Source of the DNA: Leucocoprinus leucothites
Taxonomy: Eukaryota > Basidiomycota > Agaricomycetes > Agaricales > Agaricaceae
NCBI GenBank assembly: GCA_013368445.1
Contig: JAACJO010000012.1
Span: 1-64,000 of the forward strand
Direction: 5' to 3'
DNA length: 64,000 nt
The notes below the pieces were generated by a model. It searched no databases. It was given only the letters and a program-made list of their open reading frames with translations, and was not told the DNA's origin. A program made the position numbers and the translations under genes. Within the stretch, counting starts at the first letter, position 1. The number at the start of each line of letters is the position of its first letter. Positions 8,691 to 20,949 of the stretch are shown here, in pieces.

Positions 8691-10971
8691 TTTTTTTTTT
8701 TTTTTTTTATAATCAAATATTTATTATGCAGGGCACAATAGTAGTCCATGCCCAATAACTATTACATGCAGCCAGTACTGCTACCAACTACACTTATACA
8801 TCACCAGGAATACATAAAGCCCTGTCTATATACAGTACACTATATGACATCAAAGAGATGGAGAGTATGCATATAAAATGAAACTAAAGTCTGATGCACT
8901 CACCGCCAAGTGGGCAAGGTGTGGCCCCAGTGACTGCCAACAGGGTTGGGGGATACATTGATAGAGGTACTAAGACCTTGTGACCAGGGCCCTTGAGTCC
9001 ATTGTGTGCCAGAGCAACCAGTCACAGTCAAACTGATGGTGCCAGAATGGGCACTTGCAGTCATTTGCTGCATGTTCACCTCTGCAGTTCACACACTTGA
9101 TATGGGGGCAGGGTTCCCCCTCAGGAGTCAGAAGAATGGGAGGGTTGGTCTTGGTGCTCTCTTTACAGCACGAAGATATGGTGTGGTAGTTCTCACTGCA
9201 GTGGGGACCACCACACTGGGCACACCTGAGCAAGTGATTGTGACAGGTGGGGGTGGAGTGGCCAAAGCACCAGCAGCACTGACACTGGGGCACACCAGGG
9301 TGGGTGCAGGCAGGCTTGATCATAGCCTGGCATCTGTCAAAATAGAGGTACTTGTTCAGGAGCTTCTTCACATTTGCTCCTGATTGGGAATCCCATAAGT
9401 CAAACCATATGGTAGTGGTGTTGGCCTTGGGAGAGTTGCACATGATGCACATGCAGGAAACATGAGTGAATGTCTCTTTGAAGGGAGACATCTGCATGTG
9501 ATCAGTAATGTGATTCAGTGTGAGACACACACTGTTCACATGGAAGGAGACATCCAGGATCTTGAGGTAGGACCTAGACCTGGGACAGCAGGTCTTCAGC
9601 TCAAAGGGAGCACTGAAGGCCAATAGAATGGCTGACTCAATGACAGTGATGTCAGAGTTGGAGGGGACAGCAGAGGTATACAATGCAATGGTGTTGTATG
9701 CCTTTGAGATGTTCTCAATGTGCAAGCCAGACTTGGCATGTGAGAGTGAGTCATTGATAAGGCACATGGCCTTGTGGTAAAGGTAAGAGATCTCGCCAGC
9801 ATCACTGATAAAATCAAGGAAGAGCTGGTGGCACATGGGGCCAGCAGTGGTCATATGTGGCTTCTTGGCAGAGCCAGCAGTGGCGGTGGCAGCCTGGTGC
9901 ATAGCAGCAATGCACTCAGGCTTGAGGGAAGGGTTTTCCTGTACCAGCTTGATAAGCAACACAGGAGACGCTGAAGCACCTAAATGAGCAGCCTCTGCAA
10001 ATGAGTGCAGGTGAAGCACTGAAGCAGGAGTGGGGATGGACGCCTTAGTGGGCACTTGCTGGGCTGGGCCATCAGGCCTGATTCTGGGCTTGGGGAGGGA
10101 GGCCACATGCACGTGCTTAGACAGGCCAGGGCAGATGGGGCTGGAGCCACAGGCCGGCAGATCAAGCTAGGCCTCCTGTTTGTTCTTGGGCACCTTGGGG
10201 GAGCCCATGTTGACATCACATGGTTCCACTTTGTCAGTGGATCCATGGGTCACCTCATGGATAACACACATATGTTTAGGGTGGGCCTTCTCAATTCTGG
10301 AAGCACAGTCTCAGATGAAATCTGCAAATGTGGCCCATCCCTGGGCTCACATATGCTTGCTATCGAGGGCCACATTACCTTGGCCTTAGTTGAAGATTTC
10401 TGTAACAAGTCCAATGAGGGTTGGGATGAGTGCAGTGGTGGTTGCCTCTGGAAGATAGCCTGAGAGAGCTGTCCCAACAAAGCAGGTGAAGAAGTAGAGC
10501 CCAGCAAGAGCCCAAGTCTCAACATACTTCTCAGTTGACCTAGAGGAGACAGCAGACAGTGGTGCTGGGGGAGGAGGGTTCTTCACAGGGTAGAATGTCT
10601 GTCTACCAGCAGTGAAGGGCTTGGGGAATAGCAATGGGACATCAGCCATGGGAGGAGCAGCCAGCTGTGATGGAACATCAACAGCTGGTAGTGAGGAGGG
10701 TCCAGGTGATGAGACATCAACCCAGGGGGAACCAAGGAACCCACAAACATTGCAGGGGTTGTCATATGGGTTGAGATGTTCAGTGTTGGATATCTCAGAG
10801 ATGTTGAGCTCATTGGCAGAGGCGTTGGCAGACTTAGTTATCTGGTGAGGGGGCTTGTTAGACTTAGACTTGTGCTTTCCCATAGCAATAGCAATGTAAA
10901 TGCAGTAGTATTGTACTCTAAACACAACACACCAATAAGAGATGGTGGTGGTAAGAGGATAAGAAGGGATG
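8691..10971 (-). mobile_element. Family X retroposon, copy D: complete unit with 15-bp target duplication
   Basis: A 2281-bp unit flanked by exact 15-bp direct repeats (ATAAATTTATATACC at 8676-8690 and 10972-10986). On the minus strand it starts CATCCCTTCTTATCC, has a leader of about 88 bases, one gag-like frame (10883-8970), a 3' untranslated region (8969-8709) and an 18-base poly(A) (poly-T 8691-8708). A long variable target duplication with a poly(A) tail is the mark of target-primed reverse transcription. There is no space for an endonuclease or reverse transcriptase, so it must have been moved in trans. Confidence 0.85.
8970..10883 (-). pseudogene. Family X gag-like zinc-knuckle protein, copy D (4 stops)
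   Basis: A 638-codon frame from MGKHKSKSNKPPHQ (10883) to the stop at 8970, kept in a single register but with four stops: TAA 10388-10386, two TGA near 10349 and 10313, and TAG near 10168. The C-terminal 380 residues are open and include the conserved helical block (ISYLYHKAMCLINDSLSHAK) and the three knuckles near the end (CQCCWCFGHSTPTC, CAQCGGPHCSENYH, CVNCRGEHAANDCKC). In the second knuckle the last Cys is His, so that finger is probably lost here. The protein resembles LINE ORF1 RNA-binding proteins. Confidence 0.75.
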
Positions 10972-10986
10972 ATAAATTTATATACC

Positions 10987-11724
10987 AGTGTGTGATAGCA
11001 GTCTGGTCAAATACAAAAGAGTACTCTAAATAGCAAACACAAGAGAACCCTTAGTCAGTATGACTCCTTGCTTACCCATCCATTTCTATTCTTAGACTCT
11101 TATGACTCATTTCCCTAGTATATAAACCTCATAGCTACACTGTAGTACCTCATACTTTACCAACTCATTCTTCTTCCCTTTGCTCTCTCATCACTCTCAA
11201 GTCTTTATGCACTTGTCACAGCCTGAGTCCCAGCTTAGGTCATAACACCAATGAGCAAAAGCAGATAGGAGTTTATGAAATAATACCAAGTCTGAATTGT
11301 GAGCTGTTCTTGTGTATTGGCTCATGACATCCAAATGCAGTCCACCTTCAACTAAATAGTACAAACAGATAGTACACTACAGCAAGCTGGGGTATATGTA
11401 GGAAGCAGTCAGAGACCACTTAAGACAAAGACTATACACAATTAGTCTGGCAAAATAGATAAGCTTAGATAAGCTTTGAAGAGGAAACTATGGAACAAGG
11501 TGTTATACACAGAGATTGGACTCAAAAGACAAAAGAAGAGAAGAAATGAAAGAGTATAGTTCACCTTCAATTGGTTTAGTAGGCACAGGGGCTTGAAGTG
11601 GTAGTGGACATGTATCTTGATCATTAAAGGCAAAAGTGGTGGGATTCTTTTTAAGAAACTTGACAAGGAACTCATACTGTGGGAATGCACACTGTACCCA
11701 TTGAGTACAAATGGGATATAAAGG
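10987..11724 (-). other. Body of the older retroelement that hosts copy D (family Y related)
   Basis: Read on the minus strand: the conserved coding tail also seen at 4195-4605 (TQWVQCAFPQYEFLVKFL, GELYSFISSLLLSFES) at 11722-11510, then non-coding sequence with TGTCATGAGCCAATA at about 11320 (shared with 12899 on the plus strand), a TATATAA-like site near 11122, and the segment that continues at 8690-8648 into the poly(A) tail. The assignment to one element is inferred from continuity across copy D. No family was recognised. Confidence 0.45.
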
Positions 11725-12898
11725 CATCCCTCCTTGATCTCTTACCACCACCATCTCTTAGTTGGTGTGTCATGTTTCAAGCTCAATACTACTGCATCTA
11801 CTTATAGCTACATGGGTAAATGCAAATCTAAGCCAAATTAACCTCCCCATCAAACAACTAAGTCTGCCAATGCATCTGCTCCCAAGTTCAACATCACTGA
11901 GATGTCCAAAAATGAGCATCTCAACCCATATGACAATCCCTCCAATGCATGCAGGTTCCTAGGACCTCCCCAGGCTGACATCTCATTGTCTGGCCCCTCT
12001 TAGCTCACTGCTGATGTCCTGTTACATCCTGCTGTTCTCCCCATAGCTGACATCTTGTCACCACCCCTCAAGCCCTTCACTACTAGTGGAACTATGTTCT
12101 ACCTGGTAGAGAGACCTCCCCCCCAGCACTGCCATCCACCATCTTTTCCAGGTCACATGAGGAGTCTGTTGAGACTCAGGCTCTTGCTGGGCTCCATTTC
12201 TCCCAGTGCTTCATTATGTCTCTTCCTTCTGAAGGCCTCTTCCCAGAGATCACCACTGCCACACTCATGCTAACTCTCATTGGTCCTGTAGCAGAGTTAT
12301 ATAACAGGGGCCAAGATAGCACCCCCTTCACAAACCTGAAAATGGTCAAGCAAGGCTGGTTGACTTTCATACTGGATCTACCCTCCAAATTTGGGGGAGC
12401 TGGCCCTAAACAGCCACATACTACCCACAAGGCAAACTGTGGATCTGCTGACAAAGCAGACCCACATGACATTGAAATGGGCTCTCCAAGGCACCCAAGA
12501 AGAAACCCAAGGCCCAGCTCAAACCACTGGCCTGTGGGTCCAGCCCATACTGCCCAAGCCTATCCAAGCAAGTGCCAGTGGCTGATCCTCCCATGGCATG
12601 TGGTCTACTAAGAGTCACCCACACCCTAACTCCACCTCTGCTCCAGTGCCTCATCAGCACTCATTTGTAGAGGCTGCTTGTTTAGGCACTTCAGTGTCCT
12701 CTGTATCACTTATCAAGCTGGCACAGGAAATCCCCTCTCTCAAACCTGAGCACCACCACCACCACCACCACTAGCTCTGTCAAGAAGCCATCCATGACCA
12801 CTGCTAGCCCCATGCACTGCCAGCTCTTCCTTGATTTCACCAGCAATACTGGTAAAATCATGTATCTCCACCACAAGGCTATGTGCCTATTAAATGAT

Positions 12899-13435
12899 GC
12901 TGTCATAAGCCAATATGCAAGAATGACTTACAATTCAGACTTAGTATTATTCCATAAACTCCTATCTGCTTTTGCTCATTGGCTTTATTGGTCTTTCACC
13001 TTTGGACTTATCTTGACATCTTCTATTCCATTAATTCATACTGCCTTGTCAAAAATTTCTAACAATCAATTAATAGTAAATTTTATATCTTCTAGCCTTG
13101 TAAAATTTGCAGGCTCCACTTTGATTATTTCTCTGTTTACTACTTTGCTTGTTTTCCTTATCCAATCCTATATTCTGCATTGTATATAAGTAGTATGACT
13201 TTGTACTTGGACTCCTCAGTCTGATAATTAACTTAGTGATACACTAAATTCCCCTACTCTCTATTTGTCCTCTGCTCTCTTCCCTTGTCTGGAATTCAGG
13301 TCAAGCATTAGTAGTCAGCACAACACATAAGTTGCAGCCATGACCTACTCCCACATTCAATGACCAGTTCCTCTCTATGCTCTGCCATGCTTCTGCTCAT
13401 CCAATCTCCAATGTCAGCTCCATACCTGCAGCATT
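12899..13435 (+). repeat. LTR-like or other insertion inside copy E
   Basis: Starts TGTCATAAGCCAATATGCAA; its first 80 bases match the complement of about 11250-11330. It then runs into AT-rich sequence with TATATAA at about 13184 and ends before copy E resumes near 13436. The TG start and TATA element suggest a solo LTR, but no target duplication could be confirmed and the right end is approximate. Confidence 0.4.
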
Positions 13436-13585
13436 TGCACACTTAACATCCCTCTGACTCTAACATCACTGTTGTTGAGTCAGCCATCCCTTCAGACTTC
13501 AGCACTCCCTTCTAGCTGAGGGCCCACTGCCCCAGGTCCAGGTCTTACCTCAAGATCCTGGATGTCCCCTTCCATGTGAACAGTG

Positions 13586-13590
13586 TGTGC
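13586..13590 (+). repeat. 5-bp target duplication of the copia element, left
   Basis: TGTGC directly before the left LTR and again at 21583-21587 directly after the right LTR; joining the flanks restores the family X frame. Confidence 0.9.
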
Positions 13591-13847
13591 TGTCAAAGCA
13601 GCAACGGGGAGCGTAGCAGTGAAGGTAGACGACGAGGTCGAGACTCACTTTACTAGGCAGTTGGTCTGTTATGGGAGTTGTTAGAAGTAGTAGTTGCGAC
13701 TGAGGGTGTAGAATTGACTGTAGAATTACGAAGAAAATACAAAGTATTTATACTAGAATGTCTGAATAATATCTACCATATAGAGGACATTACACCATTG
13801 TTTCGAGGTGGTAAAGGGTACAGGTAAAATGTATAGTAAAATATGTA

Positions 13848-15440
13848 CAGTGGCTCAAAAAACTGTCCCAATGTTTTCGCATTTTGGACATATTTGCTAA
13901 TACCAGGGCAGATATATGGCCTAGCATCCTGAAAATATTCACACAGGTACCTTGACATATTGGGCGCATATATTCCCATGATCACATGACCTTGTCCATC
14001 AATGAATTAATAATGAATTATCAAAAATATCTACTCATTGGGACAGTTTTTTGACCCCCTGTCAGCCTCCCAGTATCTACCTTGTAACATGCCAGGGGAG
14101 CATCAGGGCAGGTGTGGGAGTAGTAAACAAGATCATGTGACCTTGGTTGACATGTTGAGATGGCTACAACTGTCTTTCTTCCTGCCACTACATCATGAAA
14201 GCTATCTCCTCTACCTAATACTCCCAAGTCACTTCTCTTCTCAAAGATGGCTATTCCTTGTGCCATATTGAACATAAAACTGGTCTAGGCAAGTCTACTG
14301 TTGGGAGGATCAATAAAGAAGTTGATGGGGACAAGGAAAACAACAAGGGAGGACATCCTTCCAAGCTTTCTCCTCATGATAAAAAAGCAATAATTCACCA
14401 AATAACCTCTGGAAAGCTAGATAATGCTGTCCAGGCTACAAATTTCATTAACTCTACTCTGTCTGACCCTGTCACACCCCAAACTGTCAGAAATACCCTT
14501 CAGGATAATGGATTTTGCTCTGTAACCAAGATCAAATGACCTCTACTCAAAAAGCAACATTGTGAGGAATGCCTTGACTCTGCACATGAACATAGGAATT
14601 GGACAGTGGAGGACTGGAAGAGGGTGTTGTGGATAGATGAAACAAAGATCAACAGGATTGGGTCAGATGGAAAGGTGTATACCTGGAAGGAGAGGGGGGA
14701 ACCACTGTCAGATAGGACCACTCTCCCTACTGTCAAACATGGAGGAGGTGGTAACATGATGGTGTGGGGGTGTATGGGGTGGAATGGGGTAGGAAAGCTG
14801 ATTGAGGTTCAAGGGAATATGGATGCAGTAAAATACTGCGAGATTTTGGACAATGGGGTGGTGGAAAGCTTTGAAAAGTTGGAGATGGAGGAGGAGGAGA
14901 GGATATTCCAGCAGGATAATGACCCAAAACACACCTCAAAACTGGGACAACAATGGTTTGTGGACAACAACATTCAAGTTCTATCATGCCCTGCACAATC
15001 CCCTGACCTAAATCCCATTGAACACCTCTGGACCTACCTGAAGGACCAGCTGAAGGCATATGAAAGACCACCTAAGGGAGTATTTGAATTGTGGGAGAGG
15101 CTAGTAGAGGAGTGGAATAAGATTCCAGCAGAAAGGTGCCAAAGGCTGATAGAAACCATGCCCAGAAGGATTGAGGCAGTTGTCAGGGCAAGAGGAGGTC
15201 ATACAAAGTATTGAGTAGGTAGATAACAGAGGGTCAAAAAACTGTCCCAATGAGTAGATATTTTCGATAATTCATTAATAATTCATTGATGGACAAGGTC
15301 ATGTGATCATGGGAATATATGCTCCCAATATGTCAAGGTACCTGTGTGAATATTTTCAGGATGCTAGGCCATATATCTGCCCTGGTATTAGCAAATATGT
15401 CCAAAATGCGAAAACATTGGGACAGTTTTTTGAGCCACTG
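13848..15440 (+). mobile_element. Tc1/mariner transposon, copy 2
   Basis: 1593 bp, same ends and length as copy 1, TA duplicated at 13846-13847 and 15441-15442. It is inserted in the copia 3' LTR. Compared with copy 1 it carries at least nine CpG to TpG/CpA changes in the transposase region plus a similar number of other substitutions. Confidence 0.95.
14195..15214 (+). pseudogene. Tc1/mariner transposase, copy 2 (two stops)
   Basis: Same length as the intact gene at 1139-2158 and in one register, but with TAA at 14216-14218 (CAA in copy 1) and TGA at 14537-14539 (CGA in copy 1, a CpG change). The DDE core is otherwise complete (VLWIDETKIN, QQDNDPKHTSK, SPDLNPIEHLW). It keeps the usual WxDE after the first catalytic Asp that copy 1 has lost. 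Non-functional as it stands. Confidence 0.9.
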
Positions 15441-15559
15441 TATAGTCCGCACGAAGTATTGGTGCGTGAACATAGTGGTATCTAATAATAGAATGCATAT
15501 GTCATAATTGAGAGTGACATCAGACATAGCAGCATGTAAACGCGCACGTGATTTCAACA

Positions 15560-15571
15560 CTCCTCCTCACT
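15560..15571 (-). other. Copia polypurine tract
   Basis: On the element strand AGTGAGGAGGAG lies immediately before the 3' LTR, the expected plus-strand primer site. Confidence 0.7.
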
Positions 15572-15637
15572 TGAAATAGTGGGAGATGCATAATTGAGCG
15601 ACTATGAAAGCGCTTCATTTAAGTGGCTAGTACAGTG

Positions 15638-18600
15638 CTAAAGAAATTCAATACCTAGAGAATAAACAAATTTATTGAAGAGAATTGAACCAAGGTTTTT
15701 TGTTAGAATATCGGCAGGGTTGTTTGAGCCCTCAATAAATTCCAACTCAACGGAACCTTCTTCAACAATATCTCAGATATAGTGATATCGTATATCAATA
15801 TGCTTTGAGCATTTTTCTTGAACAGGGTTCTCGCTCCAGAAGATAGATCCGATATTATCTCCATAGAGAATCGGAGTAGGTATTTTAAAACCTATCTCTT
15901 CAAGAAGTTGTTGAATCCACATCAGCTGACGGCTGCAATCGGATAGTGCCATATACTCAGCTTCAGTAGATGACAAAGCGACAGTTTTCTGCTTGCGGCT
16001 AAGCCAGCTTACAGGTCCACATGCTATTGTGACAAAGTTACCTGTGACAGATTGTCGAGACTGTCCGTCTTGCGCCCAATCACTATCAGAACAAGCAATG
16101 ACGGCCTGGTTAGAAGCTCCATCAAAAACAAGTCGATAATTGCGCGTTGATCGCAAATATTGCAGCACATGGAGTCCAGCCCAGAAGTGTGCATTAGAAG
16201 GGGCAGCAGATTGCTGGGAGAGTTTGACAACCGCAAAGGATATGTCAGGCCTCGATCCGATCATAAGATACATCAGCGATCCGACTAACTGTTGGTAATG
16301 AGTCCTAAACTTAGGATCTACCTTATTGACATAGGGTTCGAAGATGAATCCAGATGGCAGCAGTGTGAATTTCGCGCCTTTGGGAATCTCAAACTTCTCA
16401 AGAACCTTATCGAGGTATTTCACTTGATCTATATAGAGTTTTCTCTCTTTTCGATCATGTGATATGTTCATGCCTAGGAACTCAGAAAGTTCACCTTGGT
16501 CACAACATTCCCAAGTAGTCATGAATTTTTGCTTCAACTCGGAAAGGAGCAGGGAATTCTTTTTACCCATAAAAAAGACATCATCCATGTATATAACCGC
16601 AAAGACATGCTCGCCGGTCTTGGGATGTGTGAAATGATAAATGCCAGCGTCGGACTTACAGCGCTTAAATCCTAGTTTCAGCATCGATGAAGTGAGTGCT
16701 TTCCACCAAGATAAGCCAGCTTGTTTTAGACTGTAGATCGCTTTGCGTAATCTCCAGACTTTCTTCTCATGGCCAGGAAGTCGGAATCCTTCTGGCTGCT
16801 CCATGTAGATCTCTTCATCCAGATCACCATATAAATAGGCTGTTTTGACGTCAACAGAGTGAAGGTCAAAGTCCTCAAGTGCTGCAATGCCAAGAAGTAG
16901 GCGCATGGTCTCGTATCGGACAACTGGAGAAAAGAGTTCATTGAAGTTGATTCCCTCGATCTGGGAGAATCCTTTCGCAACAAGGCGAGAGTGATATCGA
17001 TTATCGGACTTGATGTTGTAAACCCATCTATTTTTAATAGCTCTTCTTCCTTTTGGGAGATCAATGAGCTCGTATACATCTCGCTTATGAAGTGCGTCTA
17101 ATTCCTCAAGCATCACTTTTTGCCATTTAGTTTGAGTATCAGCGTCTAAATTCGCGATATCTCGAAACTGTTCAGGAACAGGCCCGTTGGCGCGTTGTGT
17201 GAGAAGGAAATCAACTAATTTTACCCCCCTTCCTTCACGAACTTCGCAAAATCGGTAGATGACGGTTTATTGTCGATACTACTATCTGGGTGAGGGATAT
17301 TCCAATTTCGTAATTTGTTCCGAGCTTCCTCATCAGAAATTGCTCCAGGAATAGGTCGATATTGGGCACGATTGCATGGTAAGTTAGGATTGAGTTCCCT
17401 ATATCGTTGGATGACATCAAGAGGGTTGCTCCTATCACCATACACGTTTCCTGGTCTGTTCAGAGGTTGAACATTTCATCTAGGGCAGCGATTTTCACAT
17501 TCGGTGACCTAGCAGTCAAGCCGTTCTAGTGCATCAAGATCATCCTGTACTGAAGGTCGCGGTGGCGGTACCTCGGGTGGAGATGGAGACCGAGCACGTT
17601 TACGTGGACCAGGTTCTTTTCGCGAAGGTCCTGGAGAAGGAGGTAACTCAACTTCTTCTTCCTCTTCTTTTGGATCGCGATCTTCCGGATCAGCGTAAGA
17701 AAGAGGTGGGCTTGGCGATCTAGGAGGTGAAGGTGTTTTAGGGCGTGGAGGAGCACGAGGTGAAGGTGCACGAGGCGGCTCTCCTCCTCGAGGTGTAGGC
17801 AGATGGTCTACATGTGGAACATTTGGAATAGTCGAGATTGGAGGAATCTCAGTGCGAGGCGGCTTGGGGTAAACCGCGGGTTTTTGATCTGGACATTTAG
17901 GGAACATCTTTTCATCAAAGATGACAGTTGGTGAGATAAACTCAGCATTCCCTTGAGTATGGCGGAGAAAAATATAATTCTTCTCCCAATCATATCCAAC
18001 GAAGATCATCAGTTCAGATTTCGCAGATAATTTATTCGGGCGCATTTCATCCGGAAGGAACACATATGCAGCACAACCGAATACTCGTAGGTGACTGATG
18101 TCAGGTTTATGTCCATGTACTAACTCAAAGGGAGTTTTCCATTGGATGCGGTTCATCGATGTGCGATTGTAGATATGGGTTGCGGTGTTAATTGCGAAAT
18201 CCCACCATGAATCTGGAAGACATGCGTGAAGTCGCATGGCTTGCGCTTTCTCATGCAGTGTTCGATTCAATCTTTCTGCTCGCCCATTCTGTTGATGGAC
18301 GTGGGGCGCACTCGGTGTGAATTCAATCCCTTTCACCCTCAGATAATCTTGCAGGGTACCTGCTACGAATTCTCCTCCTCAATCGGATGTAAATCGACAA
18401 ATCAATTTGCCAAATTGGTTCTGAACATAAGTTAGAAGCTCAACCATACGGGGAGCTGCTTCAGCTTTTGATCGCAGAAGCACCACATGGGCAAATGAGG
18501 AGTAATCGTCCAATAAGATCATGACCCATTTATACTTATGATAAGATACGATGGGGAGCTCAAAGAGATCACTGTGAACATGCTCAAAGGCTTCTTTGGC

Positions 18601-20949
18601 CCGAATTGGGTTATCGTTAAAGGGTTTCTGGTGCATCTTCCCTTTCATGCAGCCTGGACAAGGGCGCGGATGATCGGGAATTGAAACCTGAGGTCCATTC
18701 AGTGTGGAGTCAGTAGTTTTGCTCAACATGCGATTAGACGGATGTCCTAAACATTGATGCCAGATGTTATAGTCAGGATGCTGAGCAACATGGCTCGAAG
18801 CATTCGAATGTACAATTCGACATCTTACTGTTTGTAGTGTAGGCTGCCACTCAGAACGAGGAGCCGCTGACAAAACGGCATTGCCTGACTCATCCTGAAA
18901 GATAGTACCATGTTTATCAGCCTCACTGCGCAACCTGGATTCCAAGAGTTGACCGGCAGACATGAGGCGATCGTGCATACCCTTTATGTAGAACACAGGG
19001 GACAAAGAAGTCACCACAGTGATTGTTTTTCCATTATCATGGATCTCGTGTTCAATCAGGACAGTGCCTTGACCCAATATAGATAGGGGAGCATTTTTGT
19101 TAGCTGTCTGAATTTCACCAAATTTCCCCATTTTGATTGTAGAGAAATCGTCCAAATAGGGTGTGAAATGTGCAGAAGTACCTGAATCGAGAATCCAAGA
19201 AGCAGCCCATGAAGGCGCTTTCTTTCCCTTGCAGTGGCAACATAAAGCTTTCTCACACTTAGATAGATTCACACAGCGCGGCACAGAGGTCAAATCACAA
19301 TTTAATAAAAGCCCCACAGAGGTGACTGAAATAGTGCACGATACAAAGCAAGTATATACAGGAGCCGGAGACGACGTAACTAGTCCGCAAAAATGTTCAG
19401 TGTGGCCAGGAGCGCTCACATGGGAGCGGGCTCGAGTGGGGCTACAGGCCCTTTCTCGGTCGTGCTGTGGCATCACTGTATCAGTGTTAATCCAATCAGA
19501 GATAGAAGAAAAGACTTGCATTGTTCACAACCCAGAAGTCCACCCGTCAGAATCCTCCCCCTCGGAGTCGGATTCGAGCATTGGATCAGCCGGAGGTGTC
19601 ATCCTTGGTGACGGTGGGCATTCGTCCATATTTCCTCCATAATAAGGGATTTCCTCAATAATGGAGCCCGTCGTTTCGGCTTCGACCGCAAGGTCGGCGA
19701 GCCTTTCATCCCAAATTTTCAGCACTTTATTCTTGGTAGCTTGCAAGCTTCTGTGACAATATCCCTCGGACTGAGGAGATTCAGAGATTCGCTCCTGAAG
19801 CCGCGGTGTATTCTTTCGCGCTTCTGCAACAAGGTGGCATGTGGATGACAAAGGGCTTGCGTTAGCCGGTTCTGCCAGCGAGGCGATCCAGTTCGCGAGG
19901 AGAGGATGGTTAGCGATAGCGGGGGCAGCAAAACTGATGGCACTGGAAGTGCCATATTGAGGAGTGATGGTGGTGACTCCAGAGGAGTTGGAGGTGTCGG
20001 CATCGGTCGCAGCTTCATTAGCAGCGCCCTTGCCTTTTTTGCCTCCTCTCTTACCGCGTTTTCCTTTCTTGCCATCTCCGCTGGGATTGCCAGATTGGGG
20101 GTTACCAGGCTTCTGGCCAGCGCCCTGATTAGGAGGCTGCTGCTGCTGTGGCTGCTACTGGGGCTGTGATCAAAACGGCCCTTGTTGTCCTTGCCCCTGG
20201 CGTTGTTGATTGCCGGGGTTCCGGTTCTGCTGCCATTGACTGTTGGAGCGGCCGGCACGAGAAGCAGAAGCAGTCATCTTCTGGGACCAAGCAGCCTGGA
20301 TGGCACTACAGACCAGATCCCATGTAAGCTGGGACATTTGCATTTGGTTTGCAAGGATAGACTGCGCTAAGGTTTCCATCCCTTGCGGGACAGCATGAAG
20401 CAGAATCATGGCACGGATCACCTCGGGAAGTCGCGCAGTCGCGCCTTCGATCCGAGTGAATAGAGATTCGAGCTCAGCAATGGACTGAGCCAGATCCATG
20501 TTTCCAGGGAGAGACCAGGAGATAGCGCGGACGAAGTCACCATAAACTGATGCAGGACCTTGGATGCCGTAAAGACATTGGAGTTTGTCCCAAGTGGTAG
20601 TGGGGTCTCCTTGGACGATCAAATGGAGCATGGAATCTGGAACGGCTTGGATCAACATGCCAATCACAGATTGTTCTAAAAAATTTCTTTAACATTCTTC
20701 CTCAGTACGAAGTGCATGAGAAGTGGCAGCTTCTGCAGCATTTGTAACGTTATTGTCGACATCCATGACTGGAGCAACAAGAGGTGGGAGCGGAGGAACC
20801 ATGCCAGTTGTGACAGTCCAACCTGTAAGAGGGGTTCCAGGGGTCATGATCATGGAGAGAAATCCCTGCATCCTCATGGACCAAAACTGGTAGTTCTGGG
20901 GGCCTTGAAGGATTGGGACACGAGAAGCTCCATTGTTGATAGAAGACAT
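15638..20949 (-). pseudogene. Copia gag-pol polyprotein, eight stops and one frameshift
   Basis: One long frame from MSSINNGASRVP (20949). Gag covers about 20949-19900 (NYQFWSMRMQGFL, then a Gln-rich and Lys/Gly-rich tail). Protease (ILDSGTSAHFTPY) is near 19200, the integrase zinc finger (HQCLGHPSN ... CPGCMKGK) near 18650-18780 with catalytic Asp in HSDLFEL and TSD, reverse transcriptase near 17000-16500 with YMDD, and RNase H (ALSSTEAEYMAL) near 15960; the end is TAG 15638-15640. Stops: 20691 TAA, 20172 TGA, 20157 TAG, 19527 TGA, 18381 TGA (in the SDRGGEF motif), 17511 TAG, 17478 TGA, 15775 TGA. A six-G run near 17222-17227 needs one more base to stay in frame. Confidence 0.92.

Larger units (their letters stand above)
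11725..13590 (+). pseudogene. Family X copy E, 5' part, interrupted twice
   Basis: Begins with the full 5' leader (CATCCCTCCTTGATC at 11725) and MGKCKSK at 11811, followed within a few codons by TAA and several later stops. It resembles copy D in the N-terminal region (EHLNPYDNP, then PPPP-type linker). An unrelated piece interrupts it from about 12899 to 13435. The frame then resumes (SNITVVESAIP-like, then RSRSYLKILDVPFHVN) and is cut at 13590 by the copia element; it continues at 21588 (NHITNYMRMSPFKE). Strongly decayed. Confidence 0.6.
13591..15559 (-). repeat. Copia 3' LTR, split by Tc1 copy 2
   Basis: 374 bp of LTR (13591-13847 and 15443-15559, counting one TA) identical to 21209-21582 except at 8 sites. 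The Tc1 element sits at a TA that is undisturbed in the other LTR (around 21465), so the empty site is preserved within the same window. Confidence 0.95.

Noticed and set aside
8549..8755. Short frames with runs of Phe or Lys
   Set aside because: Translation of the two poly-T/poly-A tails, not proteins.
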